A DNA stretch of 64,000 bases. Origin: Dongibacter bovis. Lineage in GTDB: Bacteria > Bacillota > Negativicutes > Selenomonadales > Selenomonadaceae. Every line of letters begins with the position of its first letter. Position 1 is the first letter of the stretch. Of this stretch, positions 24,921 through 33,314 are shown piece by piece. The position numbers were made by a program, and so were the translations under genes. The notes under the pieces were generated by a model. That model searched no databases and was not told the origin of the DNA. It saw nothing but the letters and a program-made list of their open reading frames with translations. The stretch is taken from positions 1 to 64,000 of the forward strand of contig CACWQW010000013.1 of NCBI GenBank assembly GCA_902763085.1. The letters run 5' to 3'.

Positions 24921-27515
24921 CTACACGCGCCTCACATCCTCCGACGGCAGCACGCGCAGGAATTCGCTTTCCTGCTGGCCGTGGCCGTAGCAGAACTGGC
25001 TCCAGGAGATGAGGAGTTTCCTGCGGGCGCGCGTGATGGCGACGTAGAAGAGGCGCTTTTCCTCCTCGATGTTGCCGCGCCGGAGCGCCGCAAGGCCGGG
25101 GAAGGTGCCTTGCTGGAGGCCTGCGAGGAAGACGTAGTCGAACTCGGCGCCTTTCGCCTGATGGATGGTGATGATGGGGATGCGGGGCTTCTTCGAGAGC
25201 GCCTCGAGGTCCGTCGTCGAGAGCGTCGTGTAGCGCAGGAAGCGGAAGATGGCATCCTGCGGCGGGATTTCGCGGTCGTCGAGCTCCTTTGCGCGGCGGA
25301 AGAGGTCGCGCAGGTTTTCGAGGCGCTGCTCCTCATGGCGTTTCTTATAGTAGTCCGCCATGCCCGTCTCGAGCACGATCTGCCCGAGCAGCTGCCAGGG
25401 GCGCATCTGCGCCGCCTGCGCGCGCAAGAGCGCCATCTTGTCGGCGAGCGGAGCAAAGGCGGCGAGGAATTTCTTGATGCAGGCGCGGCGCGCGTCTGCT
25501 GTCGGCGCGATGTCGTGCTCCAGGGCGTAGTGCAGGATCTCCGCCGTCGCGCAGATGTCGTCGAAGGCGTCGTGCGAGGAGGCGTGCTGCACCTCGCAGA
25601 CTTCACCGAGATAGGCGAGCGTATGGCAGCGCAGGTTCGGGTGGAAACGGCGGAAGATGTCGAGCGTATCGTAGTAGGTGTCATAGGCGAGCGGCGGCAG
25701 CTCGAGCCGCGCGAGATGGCTCGCGAGGATGTGCAGGTCATAGGTGACGTTGTGCCCGACGATGACGCTGCCCGCGGCGAAGGCGGCGAAATCGCGCAGC
25801 ACCTCTGCGGCGGGTTCACCGTTTTCCCGGAGGAAGTCGTCCGTGAGCCCGTGCACGCGCACGGAGGTGCCGACGGGCCGCTCCGGACGGATGTAGCGCA
25901 TGAACTGCTCCTTGATGCTCCCGTCCGCCGCGAGCCGCACGCCCGCGATCTGGATGATCTCGTCGCGCGTCGTGTCGATGCCCGTCGCCTCGACATCGAA
26001 GACGACGACGTTCTCCGCCGCCAGCGCCTCCGTGAGCCGCGCGAAGGGATCGCCCGTCTCGCGCGTGAGCGCGTCGAGATAGTCGGTGATGCGCACGCCC
26101 GCGCGGCGGTACGCCTCTGAAGAGATCGTGCGGACAGCAGCGGGTCCGACGCCGCGCGCGAAGCGGCCGAGCACGCGCAAGAGGCTCACGGTATCGTGAC
26201 GGTTGACCGTGAGCTTCAGGAAGGCGAGCGCGTCCTTGACCTCCTGCCGCCGGAAGAAGCGCGTATCGTCGATGAGCAGGAACGGCAGCGGCTCCCCCTC
26301 TGCGTAGCGGCTGATGGAGCGGAACTGCGCCGAGAGTTCCTTCGTATAGCGGTTGCTGCGCGTGAGGATCGCCACGCGCGCGTAGTTCTCGACGGGCAGG
26401 GAGAGGATGCGGTAGTAGATCCACTGCGCCTCTTCGCTGAAATCCGCCGCGCCCTTGATCTCGATGAGCTCGCCGCGCTCCTGGCTCTCCGCCCGGAGTC
26501 CGTCCGGGTAGAGCGCCGCTACACGCGCGGGGAACAGGCGCTCGAGTGCGCAGGTGGAGGCCGAGAGGAGGCGCTGCGTCGCGCGGTAGTTCTCGATGAG
26601 CACGATCTCGCGCGGATGGTAGGCCTCTTTGAACCGCTCGCGCACGATCTCTGGGTGCGAGCCGCGCCATTCGTAGATGGTCTGAAAGGGATCGCCCGCG
26701 AGCAGCAGGCGGCTCTCCCCGAAGATGAGCGAGAGGATCTCGTACTCGAGCACGCTCGTGTCCTGAACCTCGTCGATGTTGATGTAGCGGAACCGCGCCG
26801 CCCAGCGCCGCGCGATCTCGAGCTGGCGCAAGAGCGCCTTCGCGCGCACGATGAGGTCGGTGAAATCGAGCCCGTGCGCCTCTGCGAGCCGCGCGTCGTA
26901 GCGACCGAGCAGCGCGGCGCCCCAGATCTCCCAGCCGTCGCGGAGCTTCGGCAGCTGATGGTACTGCGCGTCGATGCAGAGGCGGGAGAACTCATCCTTC
27001 GCCTCCCGATAGATGCGCGCGATGCAGGAGCGGCGGTCCGCCTGAGGATCGCCGCTCCTGATGTCCCAGGCCGCCTGTTTCTCCTTCGTGAAGGCGATGG
27101 CGCGGGCGAGCGCCTCCACGGGGACATCAAGGTCCTCCGAGACGATCTCGCGCAGCAGCGTGCGGCAGTCCACCTCGTCGAAAATGACGAAATCCGAGAA
27201 GAGGTCGAGGTGGCGTTTCGCCTCCGTCCGGATCACGTCGTAGCAGAAGCTGTGGAACGTCTTGACCTCCACGCGGCTGCCCGGCTCGCCGGCGCGCCGC
27301 TCGATGCGCTCCCGCATCTCCTGGCACGCCTTGTTCGTGAATGTGAGGCAGAGCACCTCCTCCGGCTCCGCGCGCCCCTCCGCGAGGATGTTCGCGATGC
27401 GATAGGCGAGCGTATCCGTCTTCCCCGTGCCGGCGGGCGCCGTGAGCAGGATGTGGTCATCGAGGTCCTCTGCCGCCGCCCGCTGGCGGTCATTGAGCTC
27501 CAGCAGTTCCAGCAT
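24921..27515 (-). CDS. UvrD/PcrA-family helicase with an internal DnaQ-like 3'-5' exonuclease domain
   Basis: 864 residues. SF1A helicase motifs are present: Walker A APAGTGKTDT (26-35), motif II NIDEVQD (247-252), motif III AGDPFQTIYEWRG, and at the C-terminus IHQAKGAEFDYVFL and VAITRARRKLL. Between them, at about 503-665, lies a DEDDh exonuclease: FDVEATG (D507/E509), VHGLTDDFL, GHNVTYD (D593) and SSHDAFDD (H648/D653), so all catalytic residues are retained. The insert is in frame and continuous. ATG follows GGGAGG by 6 bases and overlaps the CYTH gene by 26 bases. The fusion suggests coupled unwinding and end trimming in repair. Confidence 0.9.
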   Translation of the reverse strand: MLELLELNDRQRAAAEDLDDHILLTAPAGTGKTDTLAYRIANILAEGRAEPEEVLCLTFTNKACQEMRERIERRAGEPGSRVEVKTFHSFCYDVIRTEAKRHLDLFSDFVIFDEVDCRTLLREIVSEDLDVPVEALARAIAFTKEKQAAWDIRSGDPQADRRSCIARIYREAKDEFSRLCIDAQYHQLPKLRDGWEIWGAALLGRYDARLAEAHGLDFTDLIVRAKALLRQLEIARRWAARFRYINIDEVQDTSVLEYEILSLIFGESRLLLAGDPFQTIYEWRGSHPEIVRERFKEAYHPREIVLIENYRATQRLLSASTCALERLFPARVAALYPDGLRAESQERGELIEIKGAADFSEEAQWIYYRILSLPVENYARVAILTRSNRYTKELSAQFRSISRYAEGEPLPFLLIDDTRFFRRQEVKDALAFLKLTVNRHDTVSLLRVLGRFARGVGPAAVRTISSEAYRRAGVRITDYLDALTRETGDPFARLTEALAAENVVVFDVEATGIDTTRDEIIQIAGVRLAADGSIKEQFMRYIRPERPVGTSVRVHGLTDDFLRENGEPAAEVLRDFAAFAAGSVIVGHNVTYDLHILASHLARLELPPLAYDTYYDTLDIFRRFHPNLRCHTLAYLGEVCEVQHASSHDAFDDICATAEILHYALEHDIAPTADARRACIKKFLAAFAPLADKMALLRAQAAQMRPWQLLGQIVLETGMADYYKKRHEEQRLENLRDLFRRAKELDDREIPPQDAIFRFLRYTTLSTTDLEALSKKPRIPIITIHQAKGAEFDYVFLAGLQQGTFPGLAALRRGNIEEEKRLFYVAITRARRKLLISWSQFCYGHGQQESEFLRVLPSEDVRRV

Positions 27516-27993
27516 CGTGCGCCTCCCAAAGCCGATACGGTCTCCGCGCGAGACTCGAATTGTAATAGCGCGCATCGCCCGTCACCTCAGCGGCGAGCCA
27601 TGCAGGGCGCGCGAACACCTCGTCCTCCGCGCCGAGCTCGACCTCCGCGACGACGAGCCCCTCGTTCTCCCCGTGGAAGACGTCGACCTCCCACGTATGC
27701 CCGTCGGCCGCCGGCACGAGGTAGCGCGTCTTCTCTATGACGCCTGGCTCGGCGAGCGCGAGCATCGCGCGCGCATCCGCTGCGGGGATCTCATACTCGA
27801 ACTCCGCGCGGCGCGCCGCGTCCGCGCCGCCGTTTTTCCCCTTCACCGTCAGGTAGCCGCGCTCTCCGCGCAGGCGCACGCGCACCGTGCGCTCCGGCAC
27901 AGAGGAAAGGTATCCCTGTGCGATCGCCTCGCCCGTGCCGTCCGGCTGCCAGTCCTCCCGCACGCGGAATTTCCGCTCGATCTCAACGCCCAT
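27490..27993 (-). CDS. CYTH-domain protein (inorganic triphosphatase family)
   Basis: 167 residues. The N-terminal signature MGVEIERKFRV is the ExExK motif of the CYTH/triphosphate tunnel fold, followed by alternating charged strands (VRVRLRGERGYLTVKGKNGG, AEFEYEIP, KTRYLVP, WEVDVFHGENEGLVVAEVEL). Family members hydrolyse inorganic triphosphate or related triphosphates with divalent metal. ATG follows GAGGAG. It overlaps the helicase start. A fragment of a second CYTH gene occurs at 32256-32339. Confidence 0.85.
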   Translation of the reverse strand: MGVEIERKFRVREDWQPDGTGEAIAQGYLSSVPERTVRVRLRGERGYLTVKGKNGGADAARRAEFEYEIPAADARAMLALAEPGVIEKTRYLVPAADGHTWEVDVFHGENEGLVVAEVELGAEDEVFARPAWLAAEVTGDARYYNSSLARRPYRLWEAHDAGTAGAQ

Positions 27994-28101
27994 GTCCTGC
28001 TCCTCCCCGCCGCTCCTGCGGCATCGTACCACACATTCTCGCTCCACCGGCATCCCCCGTCGTCCGGGGAACCGGGAAACCGCCCGCGGTCTCCGCGCGT
28101 T

Positions 28102-28632
28102 TCAGAAAAAGCGCTTGATGAGGTCCGCCGCGAGATTTCTGCCGCCACGGAACCCGTCGCTGCCGCTGCAGGGGATCGCGCCGCTGTAGCGCGGGTCGCC
28201 GTAGTAGCGCACCTTCCAGTGACGATTCGTCTTCTCTGCCACATCGATGCCGAGCTCCGAGAGCTTGCGCCGCAGCGAGGCGTCGAGCGTCTGGTAGCCC
28301 GTGAGCGCCTTCTTGAGTGCTTTTTCCCTGGCCTCTGGCACGCCCTTGACGGGGCAGCCCGCGATCACATCGTCGATGACATCGGCGCGCCGCGTGCCAT
28401 CGGGGATGCTCCGCCGCGCCTGCCGCAGGACATCCACGAGGATCTCGCGCCGCTCCTGCGGGTAGAGGTCCTTCTCGCGGCTTCCCCCGGGGAGCGCGTC
28501 CCCCGGAGAAGCCGCGCGCTCCGCCGCGCTGCGCGCCTCCAGCAGCTCGAGCTTCTCCTGCAGCTCGAGCACCTCCGTCTCGAGCGCGTCGATCTGCCGC
28601 ACCTGCTGCTTGATGAGCTCTTCCTTCGTCAT
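28102..28632 (-). CDS. Unknown protein with N-terminal coiled coil
   Basis: 176 residues. The first ~45 residues (EELIKQQVRQIDALETEVLE, QEKLELLEARSAAERAA) form a predicted coiled coil. The rest appears folded, with a distinctive C-terminal section rich in aromatic and Gly residues (HWKVRYYGDPRYSGAIPCSG, RGGRNLAADLIKRFF). No signal peptide. ATG follows GAGGAG. It lies between comEC and the CYTH gene on the same strand. I do not recognise the family. Confidence 0.6.
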   Translation of the reverse strand: MTKEELIKQQVRQIDALETEVLELQEKLELLEARSAAERAASPGDALPGGSREKDLYPQERREILVDVLRQARRSIPDGTRRADVIDDVIAGCPVKGVPEAREKALKKALTGYQTLDASLRRKLSELGIDVAEKTNRHWKVRYYGDPRYSGAIPCSGSDGFRGGRNLAADLIKRFF

Positions 28633-28764
28633 AGATCTCCTCTCTCCTGCCGAGGCGACAGGACCTTTTTCCTTCGTTGACCGGCACATGCAGGCATCCC
28701 GCAGGAAGCCATCCTTTCTTACTTTCGCTGCCGATGCCGGAATTCCTGCTGCCCCGCAGACGTC

Positions 28765-31242
28765 TCACGACTCCTGCGTCACGTACGTCTCCGCCCAGAG
28801 GCGTTTCCCATCCGTGTGGAACGTCACGGCGCCGTCCTCATCCGTGCGATAGAGCCTGACGCCTGCCGCGCGGAGACGGTCGAGCACCTCGGGGCGCGGA
28901 TGGCCGAACGTGTTGTCGGCACCGACGGAGATCACGGCCCAGCGCGGCTGCACGGCCTGGAGGAACGGGTCGCCCGTCGAGGTCGCGGAGCCATGGTGCC
29001 CTACCTTGAGTACCGTCGCACGCAGGTCCGGCACGGAGGCAAGCAGTGCCGCCTCCTGCTCCTTCTCCATATCGCCGGTGAAGAGGAACGAGGCGCCGCC
29101 GTAGCGCACGCGCAGCACGGCGCACGCCTCGTTGCTCACGGCGCCGCCCTTCCCCTCGCCGCCTGCGGCAGGCGCGGAGAGCACCTCGATGCGCACGCCC
29201 TCGATGTCATACGTCTCGCCGGCCTTGAGCTCGACGAACTTGCCGAGGAGCGGGTCCGCCGTCGAGAGCCCCAGGCTCGCCGCGTAGGCGGCGCGCCCCT
29301 CGCCCGCCGTGAAGACCGTACCGACGGGCATTTTCCGCAGGATGCCGCCCGCCCCCGCCGCGTGATCCTCATGCGCATGGGAGAGGAAAATCGCGTCGAG
29401 GCTGCGGCTGCCGCTGTGCAGGAGATAGGGCACATCGACGCGCCCACCGATGTCATACGCCTGCCCCCGCGTGCCGCCGCAATCGATCATGAACGTATGC
29501 CCTTTGACCTTGAGCACCGCGGCATCTCCCTGATGCACGTCGAGGAACGAGACCGTGAGCTCATCTGGCTGCACGCCGCGCATGATGGCGAGCGCCAGCA
29601 AGGCGAGCGCGAGTGCACCTGCGCCAGAGCGCGCGTGCCGCCGGACAAAGGCGCCCCCCTGTGCCCGGAGCGGCGCCGGCAGCAGGCAGGCGCCGAGCGC
29701 CGCATACCAGAGGAAGCACGCCAAGGCCCCCGGCGACGGCACGTAGACCTGACTCCCCGGCAGGCGCGCGAGCAGATGCGCCGCCTCCGCGACGAAGGCG
29801 AGCAGGAGCCCCGCGAAGCCGAACGCGAGCTTCCCGAGCGGCGGCAGCAGCCACGCGATGATGCCGGCGGCGAGCGCCAGCACGATGAGCAGCTCGACGA
29901 TGGGCACGAGCAGGAGGTTCGCAGCAAACGAGGAGACGGAGAACATATTGAAGTAATAGGCGATGACGGGCATGGTCGAAAGATGCGCCGCCGCCGTGAT
30001 GGCGAGCCCCGCCGCGAGGAACGTGCCGCAGCCGTGCGCCCGGAGCCACGCGGTGAGCGGCGGCGAGAGGAACAAGAGCCCCGCCGTCGCGAGGAACGAG
30101 AGCTGGAAGCTGATGTGGAAGAGCCAGAGCGGCCAGACGGTCAGCATCAAGAGCCCCGTGAGCAGCAGGATGCGCCGCGCGGACCGCTCCCGCCCGAGCG
30201 CGAGCGCCGTGAACGTCAGCATGCCCATGATCGCCGAGCGGATGACGGGCGGCACAGAGCCCGCGAGCAGCGCGTAGACCGCGATGCCCGCGATGACGCC
30301 TGCCGCGCGCAAGAGCCGCGGCAGGCGCAGCAGGGAGCCGAGGAGCGCGAGCACCGCCGCGAGCAGGCTGATGTGCGACCCAGAGACCGAGAGGATATGC
30401 ACGATGCCCGTCGTCGTGAAATCCGCCACGAGCTCCTGCCGCACGCCCTCGTAGCCGCCGAAGAGCAGGGCAAAGATGGCGGCGGCGTCCTCACGCGGCA
30501 TCACTTGCTCCATCTGCATGCGGTAGTGCGCGCGCACGTCGGTGAGCCAGCGCGCGAACGCATGCCCGTCCTGCGACGTGATCTTGGCGCCCTGCTTGCC
30601 CGCGGCGAGCGTCGCCGTGATGCCGCTTGCGCGCAGGAGGCGCGCGGGGTCGAGCTGTCCTGGGTTCCGATAGCCCTGCGGCGTGCGCACGCGTCCGCGC
30701 GCCGCGATGCGATCGCCGACGCGCGCCGCCGGCGGCTCCTTCCCCTCCGGCAACACCGTGTAAAGGTAGGCGGCGCCTGAGGCGTGCTGCCGCCCGCTAG
30801 CTCCCGCGGATGGCTGCACCGCATCGACGGCCACCTCGTAGCGGACGCGGCGCCCTCCCTGCGCATCCGTCGTGACGACAGGCGCCGCGCGCAGTTCCCC
30901 CTCGAGCCGCACCTCCTGCCGCGCATAGTGCGAGATATCATCGGCAGGCAGCGCCGCAGCGGTCAAGAGCCGCAGCGCCCCCAACGAAAAAAAGAGCGCG
31001 CTGAACGCCAAAAACGTCCAGGCACTCTTGCGCCAGGCGAGCACGCCCGCGAGCGGCAGGCAGAGGAAGAACGCGGCGAACGCCGCCGTGAGCGACAGGA
31101 GATGGCGATCCGCCGCCCAGATGCCGAGCGCGAGCATGCCGAGCAGGAGCGCGAGGAACGACTCCTGTCCCTGTCCCGGCTCCACGGACAGGGCGACCAA
31201 ACGGCGGCGGAGGCGCGCCGCGCGCGCACGAACTGCGTCCAT
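28765..31242 (-). CDS. comEC: ComEC, DNA-uptake channel
   Basis: Inner-membrane channel for incoming single-stranded DNA in natural transformation. The 825-residue protein has the three family parts: an N-terminal DUF4131 region, a central multi-helix Competence domain (VRQELVADFTTTGIVHILSVSGSHISLLAA), and a C-terminal metallo-beta-lactamase-like domain (FLDVHQGDAAVLKVKG, HAHEDHAAG, FTGDMEKEQEAAL, KVGHHGSATST). All metal-ligand motifs are intact. ATG follows GAGG at 5 bases; a GTG 17 codons earlier lacks a site. comEA is immediately upstream. Confidence 0.95.
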   Translation of the reverse strand: MDAVRARAARLRRRLVALSVEPGQGQESFLALLLGMLALGIWAADRHLLSLTAAFAAFFLCLPLAGVLAWRKSAWTFLAFSALFFSLGALRLLTAAALPADDISHYARQEVRLEGELRAAPVVTTDAQGGRRVRYEVAVDAVQPSAGASGRQHASGAAYLYTVLPEGKEPPAARVGDRIAARGRVRTPQGYRNPGQLDPARLLRASGITATLAAGKQGAKITSQDGHAFARWLTDVRAHYRMQMEQVMPREDAAAIFALLFGGYEGVRQELVADFTTTGIVHILSVSGSHISLLAAVLALLGSLLRLPRLLRAAGVIAGIAVYALLAGSVPPVIRSAIMGMLTFTALALGRERSARRILLLTGLLMLTVWPLWLFHISFQLSFLATAGLLFLSPPLTAWLRAHGCGTFLAAGLAITAAAHLSTMPVIAYYFNMFSVSSFAANLLLVPIVELLIVLALAAGIIAWLLPPLGKLAFGFAGLLLAFVAEAAHLLARLPGSQVYVPSPGALACFLWYAALGACLLPAPLRAQGGAFVRRHARSGAGALALALLALAIMRGVQPDELTVSFLDVHQGDAAVLKVKGHTFMIDCGGTRGQAYDIGGRVDVPYLLHSGSRSLDAIFLSHAHEDHAAGAGGILRKMPVGTVFTAGEGRAAYAASLGLSTADPLLGKFVELKAGETYDIEGVRIEVLSAPAAGGEGKGGAVSNEACAVLRVRYGGASFLFTGDMEKEQEAALLASVPDLRATVLKVGHHGSATSTGDPFLQAVQPRWAVISVGADNTFGHPRPEVLDRLRAAGVRLYRTDEDGAVTFHTDGKRLWAETYVTQES

Positions 31243-31301
31243 CCCATCCTCGACTTTCTGGTCCGTCCTGCTTTTCTCCACGAACGCCCACACCGCAAGA
31301 C

Positions 31302-31865
31302 TCAGATCGTGACCTTGTCCTTGAGCTTCTCGTACTTCGCCTGCCCGATGCCCTTGATCTTCATGAGGTCCTCCGGGCTCTGGAACCCGCCCTCGCTCTC
31401 ACGGTAGTCGATGATCTTCTGCGCCGTCGCCGGGCCCACGCCCGGCAGCGTATCGAGCGTCTTCGCATCGGCGGTATTGAGGTTGACGCGACCGTCCTCC
31501 TCCTTGCCGGCCGCCGCACTGCCAGACGCAGCCCCCGCTGCCTTCTTCTCCGGCACGCGGATCTGCTGCCCATCCTTGAGCGGCTGCGCCATATTGACCT
31601 TCTCCGCGTCCGCCTGCGGCAGGAGGCCGCCGCACGCATTGACGGCATCCGCCGTGCGCGCGCCCGCCGCGACCGACACGACGCCCGGCTGCTGCACCGC
31701 TCCCGTCACATACACCGTGATGCCCGCCGCCTCCTGCGCCGCCGGCGTCTCCGCCGCATCGAGCACGACGGCGTCCCGCTGCGACTGCATCCCGTAGAAC
31801 GCCGCGCCGCCCGCCACGGCTACGAGCAGCAAGAGGACGAGCATGGATTTCCGAAACAAAGGCAT
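31302..31865 (-). CDS. comEA: ComEA, DNA receptor for transformation
   Basis: 187 residues. One N-terminal membrane anchor (SMLVLLLLVAVAGGAAFYGM) is followed by an SLBB domain (ITVYVTGAVQQPGVVSVAAG) and a C-terminal helix-hairpin-helix pair (VNLNTADAKTLDTLPGVGPA, DLMKIKGIGQAKYEKLKDKV) that binds double-stranded DNA. ATG follows AGGAGGTG. First gene of the comEA-comEC operon behind a good promoter. Confidence 0.95.
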   Translation of the reverse strand: MPLFRKSMLVLLLLVAVAGGAAFYGMQSQRDAVVLDAAETPAAQEAAGITVYVTGAVQQPGVVSVAAGARTADAVNACGGLLPQADAEKVNMAQPLKDGQQIRVPEKKAAGAASGSAAAGKEEDGRVNLNTADAKTLDTLPGVGPATAQKIIDYRESEGGFQSPEDLMKIKGIGQAKYEKLKDKVTI

Positions 31866-31949
31866 CACGCACCTCCTGACGGACAAAATGGCTCCGTTCC
31901 GCCCTCCCCCTGCCGCACGGCGACAGGACGAGGCGAATCTCTAAGCACC

Positions 31950-31978
31950 ATTATAAAAGACAAGCAATCATCCAGCAA
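31950..31978 (-). promoter_or_regulatory. Promoter of comEA-comEC
   Basis: TTGCTG, 17 bases, TATAAT on the minus strand, about 85 bases before the start codon. Confidence 0.65.
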
Positions 31979-31996
31979 GAGGATTCCTAGAAAAAT

Positions 31997-32203
31997 CTAA
32001 TTTTTGACCTCGATCTGACAAGCCTTCATCGCCAGCAGTGCCCTCTCATGGCTCTCCGGCGTGACACCCGCACTCCTCGCCCATTTCTCCGCCTGTTCTC
32101 CTACGGTCATAACATAGAACCCTCGACCAAAATCGAGATTCCTATAAGAATGATTTACATCAGGATGATCCACAACAACATCGGAACCATGATAAACAAT
32201 CAT
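31997..32203 (-). pseudogene. Truncated DUF3990-like gene
   Basis: 68 residues beginning IVYHGSDVVVDHPDVNHSYR and LDFGRGFYVMTVGEQAEKWA, which matches the N-terminal half of DUF3990 proteins (usually about 150 residues). The frame then stops after MKACQIEVKN, so the C-terminal half is lost. Its ATG overlaps the stop of the DUF3791-like remnant (ATGA), preserving the usual DUF3791-DUF3990 gene order. Local GC is lower than in flanking genes. Confidence 0.6.
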
Positions 32204-32339
32204 GCAGTCGCCTTCCGATCCTTGAGATACTCCCCGATATCCTCAACGACGAAATCACGGTCAGGAAGAACGCCGTGCGATTGACCGAACGGAACCGGAT
32301 CTCCGGCTCCCAGGTGAGATAGCCCTGCGCAAGATAAGC
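32200..32339 (-). pseudogene. Fused remnants of a CYTH gene and a DUF3791-like gene
   Basis: Reading down the minus strand, 32339-32256 encodes AQGYLTWEPEIRFRSVN and RTAFFLTV, a convincing internal piece of a CYTH domain. At about 32255 the frame shifts and 32253-32200 encodes FVVEDIGEYLKDRKATA and a stop, like the C-terminus of DUF3791 proteins. Neither has a start codon. This is a deletion junction between two broken genes. The upstream edge coincides with the first copy of the 100-bp repeat. Confidence 0.5.
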
Positions 32340-32435
32340 GCATCAGAAGATGAGAATATTCATCAACTGATGCGCTTTTTTTCTGCCTGTGGATAACTTC
32401 TCCTCAGAGAATCACAGCTTTTTCAGCGGCCTCGC
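32336..32435 (+). repeat. 100-bp direct repeat, copy 1, with terminator hairpin
   Basis: About 97 % identical to copy 2 at 33122-33220 (one base of the T-run and two substitutions differ). Its first half is a long stem-loop: AAGCGCATCAG ... CTGATGCGCTT with an inner GATGA/TCATC stem, followed by seven T residues, an excellent plus-strand terminator. The rest reads CTGCCTGTGGATAAC and beyond, unstructured. Confidence 0.85.
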
Positions 32436-32513
32436 TTTGACCCGCCGACTTTTCTATGTCTGATGGTAGCATAAGCCGCCTATAACTGCAAACACTATCA
32501 TTTAGGAAGGCAA

Positions 32514-32904
32514 TTAGCCCAGATAACCCATCTCGATCTCGTCGACCCGGCTATTTTCAATCTCAAAGACGAGCCCGATGCTCTTGTCTTCATCGCAGTA
32601 GTAGATGTACTTGTCCCCGCGGATCTTGTCGGGTTCGCCGTAGGCTGCCTTGACGGCGTCAAGGGTGGAGCCGACTTCGATGCCTGCGGCAGTCTTGATG
32701 CCATTGTGGCGGGAGATCTCGATGTGGCGTGCGTAACCGTCGACGAACTTCAGCTCGAAGGAATCGCCGTACTCGTATTCCGTTACCTCGCCATTCCACA
32801 TCGTATGGTGCTTCGTCTCCACATGACGGGACAGCCGCCGCGCAGATCGAGGCGCTCATCGTCAGGACAGCACCTGCAGCCAGTGAAGGAATCCATTTTT
32901 TCAT
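32514..32904 (-). pseudogene. Frameshifted gene for a small secreted protein
   Basis: A good ribosome site (GGGAGATGATCGTG) and ATG open a frame with a clean signal peptide (MKKWIPSLAAGAVLTMSASI CAAA). After residue ~26 this frame becomes nonsense, while a second frame carries on with a plausible mature domain (YGDSFELKFVDGYARHIEIS, DAVKAAYGEPDKIRGDKYIY, GLVFEIENSRVDEIEMGYLG). A single-base indel near 32820-32840 would join them into a ~130-residue exported protein of unknown function. Either a real frameshift or a sequencing error. Confidence 0.6.
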
Positions 32905-32990
32905 CACGATCATCTCCCTTTCATGCATTTGGCTAAACTAAGATCTTTTTTATTATACAGAATCTGCATGAAAACTGCATGGAATGGTAG

Positions 32991-33314
32991 CTGTTCTCAA
33001 AGACGATTCATCTTCCGTACGCCATCATCGCGCGCTTTGCTTTCTGGACAGAACTGCATGATCTACCTCGCGCGGATCAGAAAAGCGAATATCAGAACCT
33101 CTATGAAAGGCTCATCCCAAAAAGCGCATCAGAAGATGAGAATATTCATCAACTGATGCGCTTTTTTCTGCCTGTGGATAACTCCTCCTCAGAGAATCAC
33201 AGCTTTATCAGCGGCCTCGCGAACTGCCACTCGTTTTTTCATCATCTCACCGCACGATGCCGCGCGCGAGCAGGAGTCCTGCCCAGACGGCGGCAAAGCC
33301 GCAGAGGATATTGA
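32991..33314 (+). pseudogene. Possible C-terminal remnant of an unknown plus-strand gene
   Basis: An open frame without start codon encodes LPYAIIARFAFWTELHDLPR, SEYQNLYERLIPKSASEDEN and IHQLMRFFLPVDN, a composition unlike random frames in this genome. It runs through repeat copy 2 and then into antisense of crcB, where it loses protein-like character. In copy 1 the same frame is broken by the extra T. No family recognised; could be chance. Confidence 0.3.
33122..33220 (+). repeat. 100-bp direct repeat, copy 2, with terminator hairpin
   Basis: Second copy of the element at 32336-32435. The same AAGCGCATCAG/CTGATGCGCTT stem is followed by six T on the plus strand. Here five A residues precede the stem, so it can also terminate minus-strand transcription downstream of crcB. 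Confidence 0.85.
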
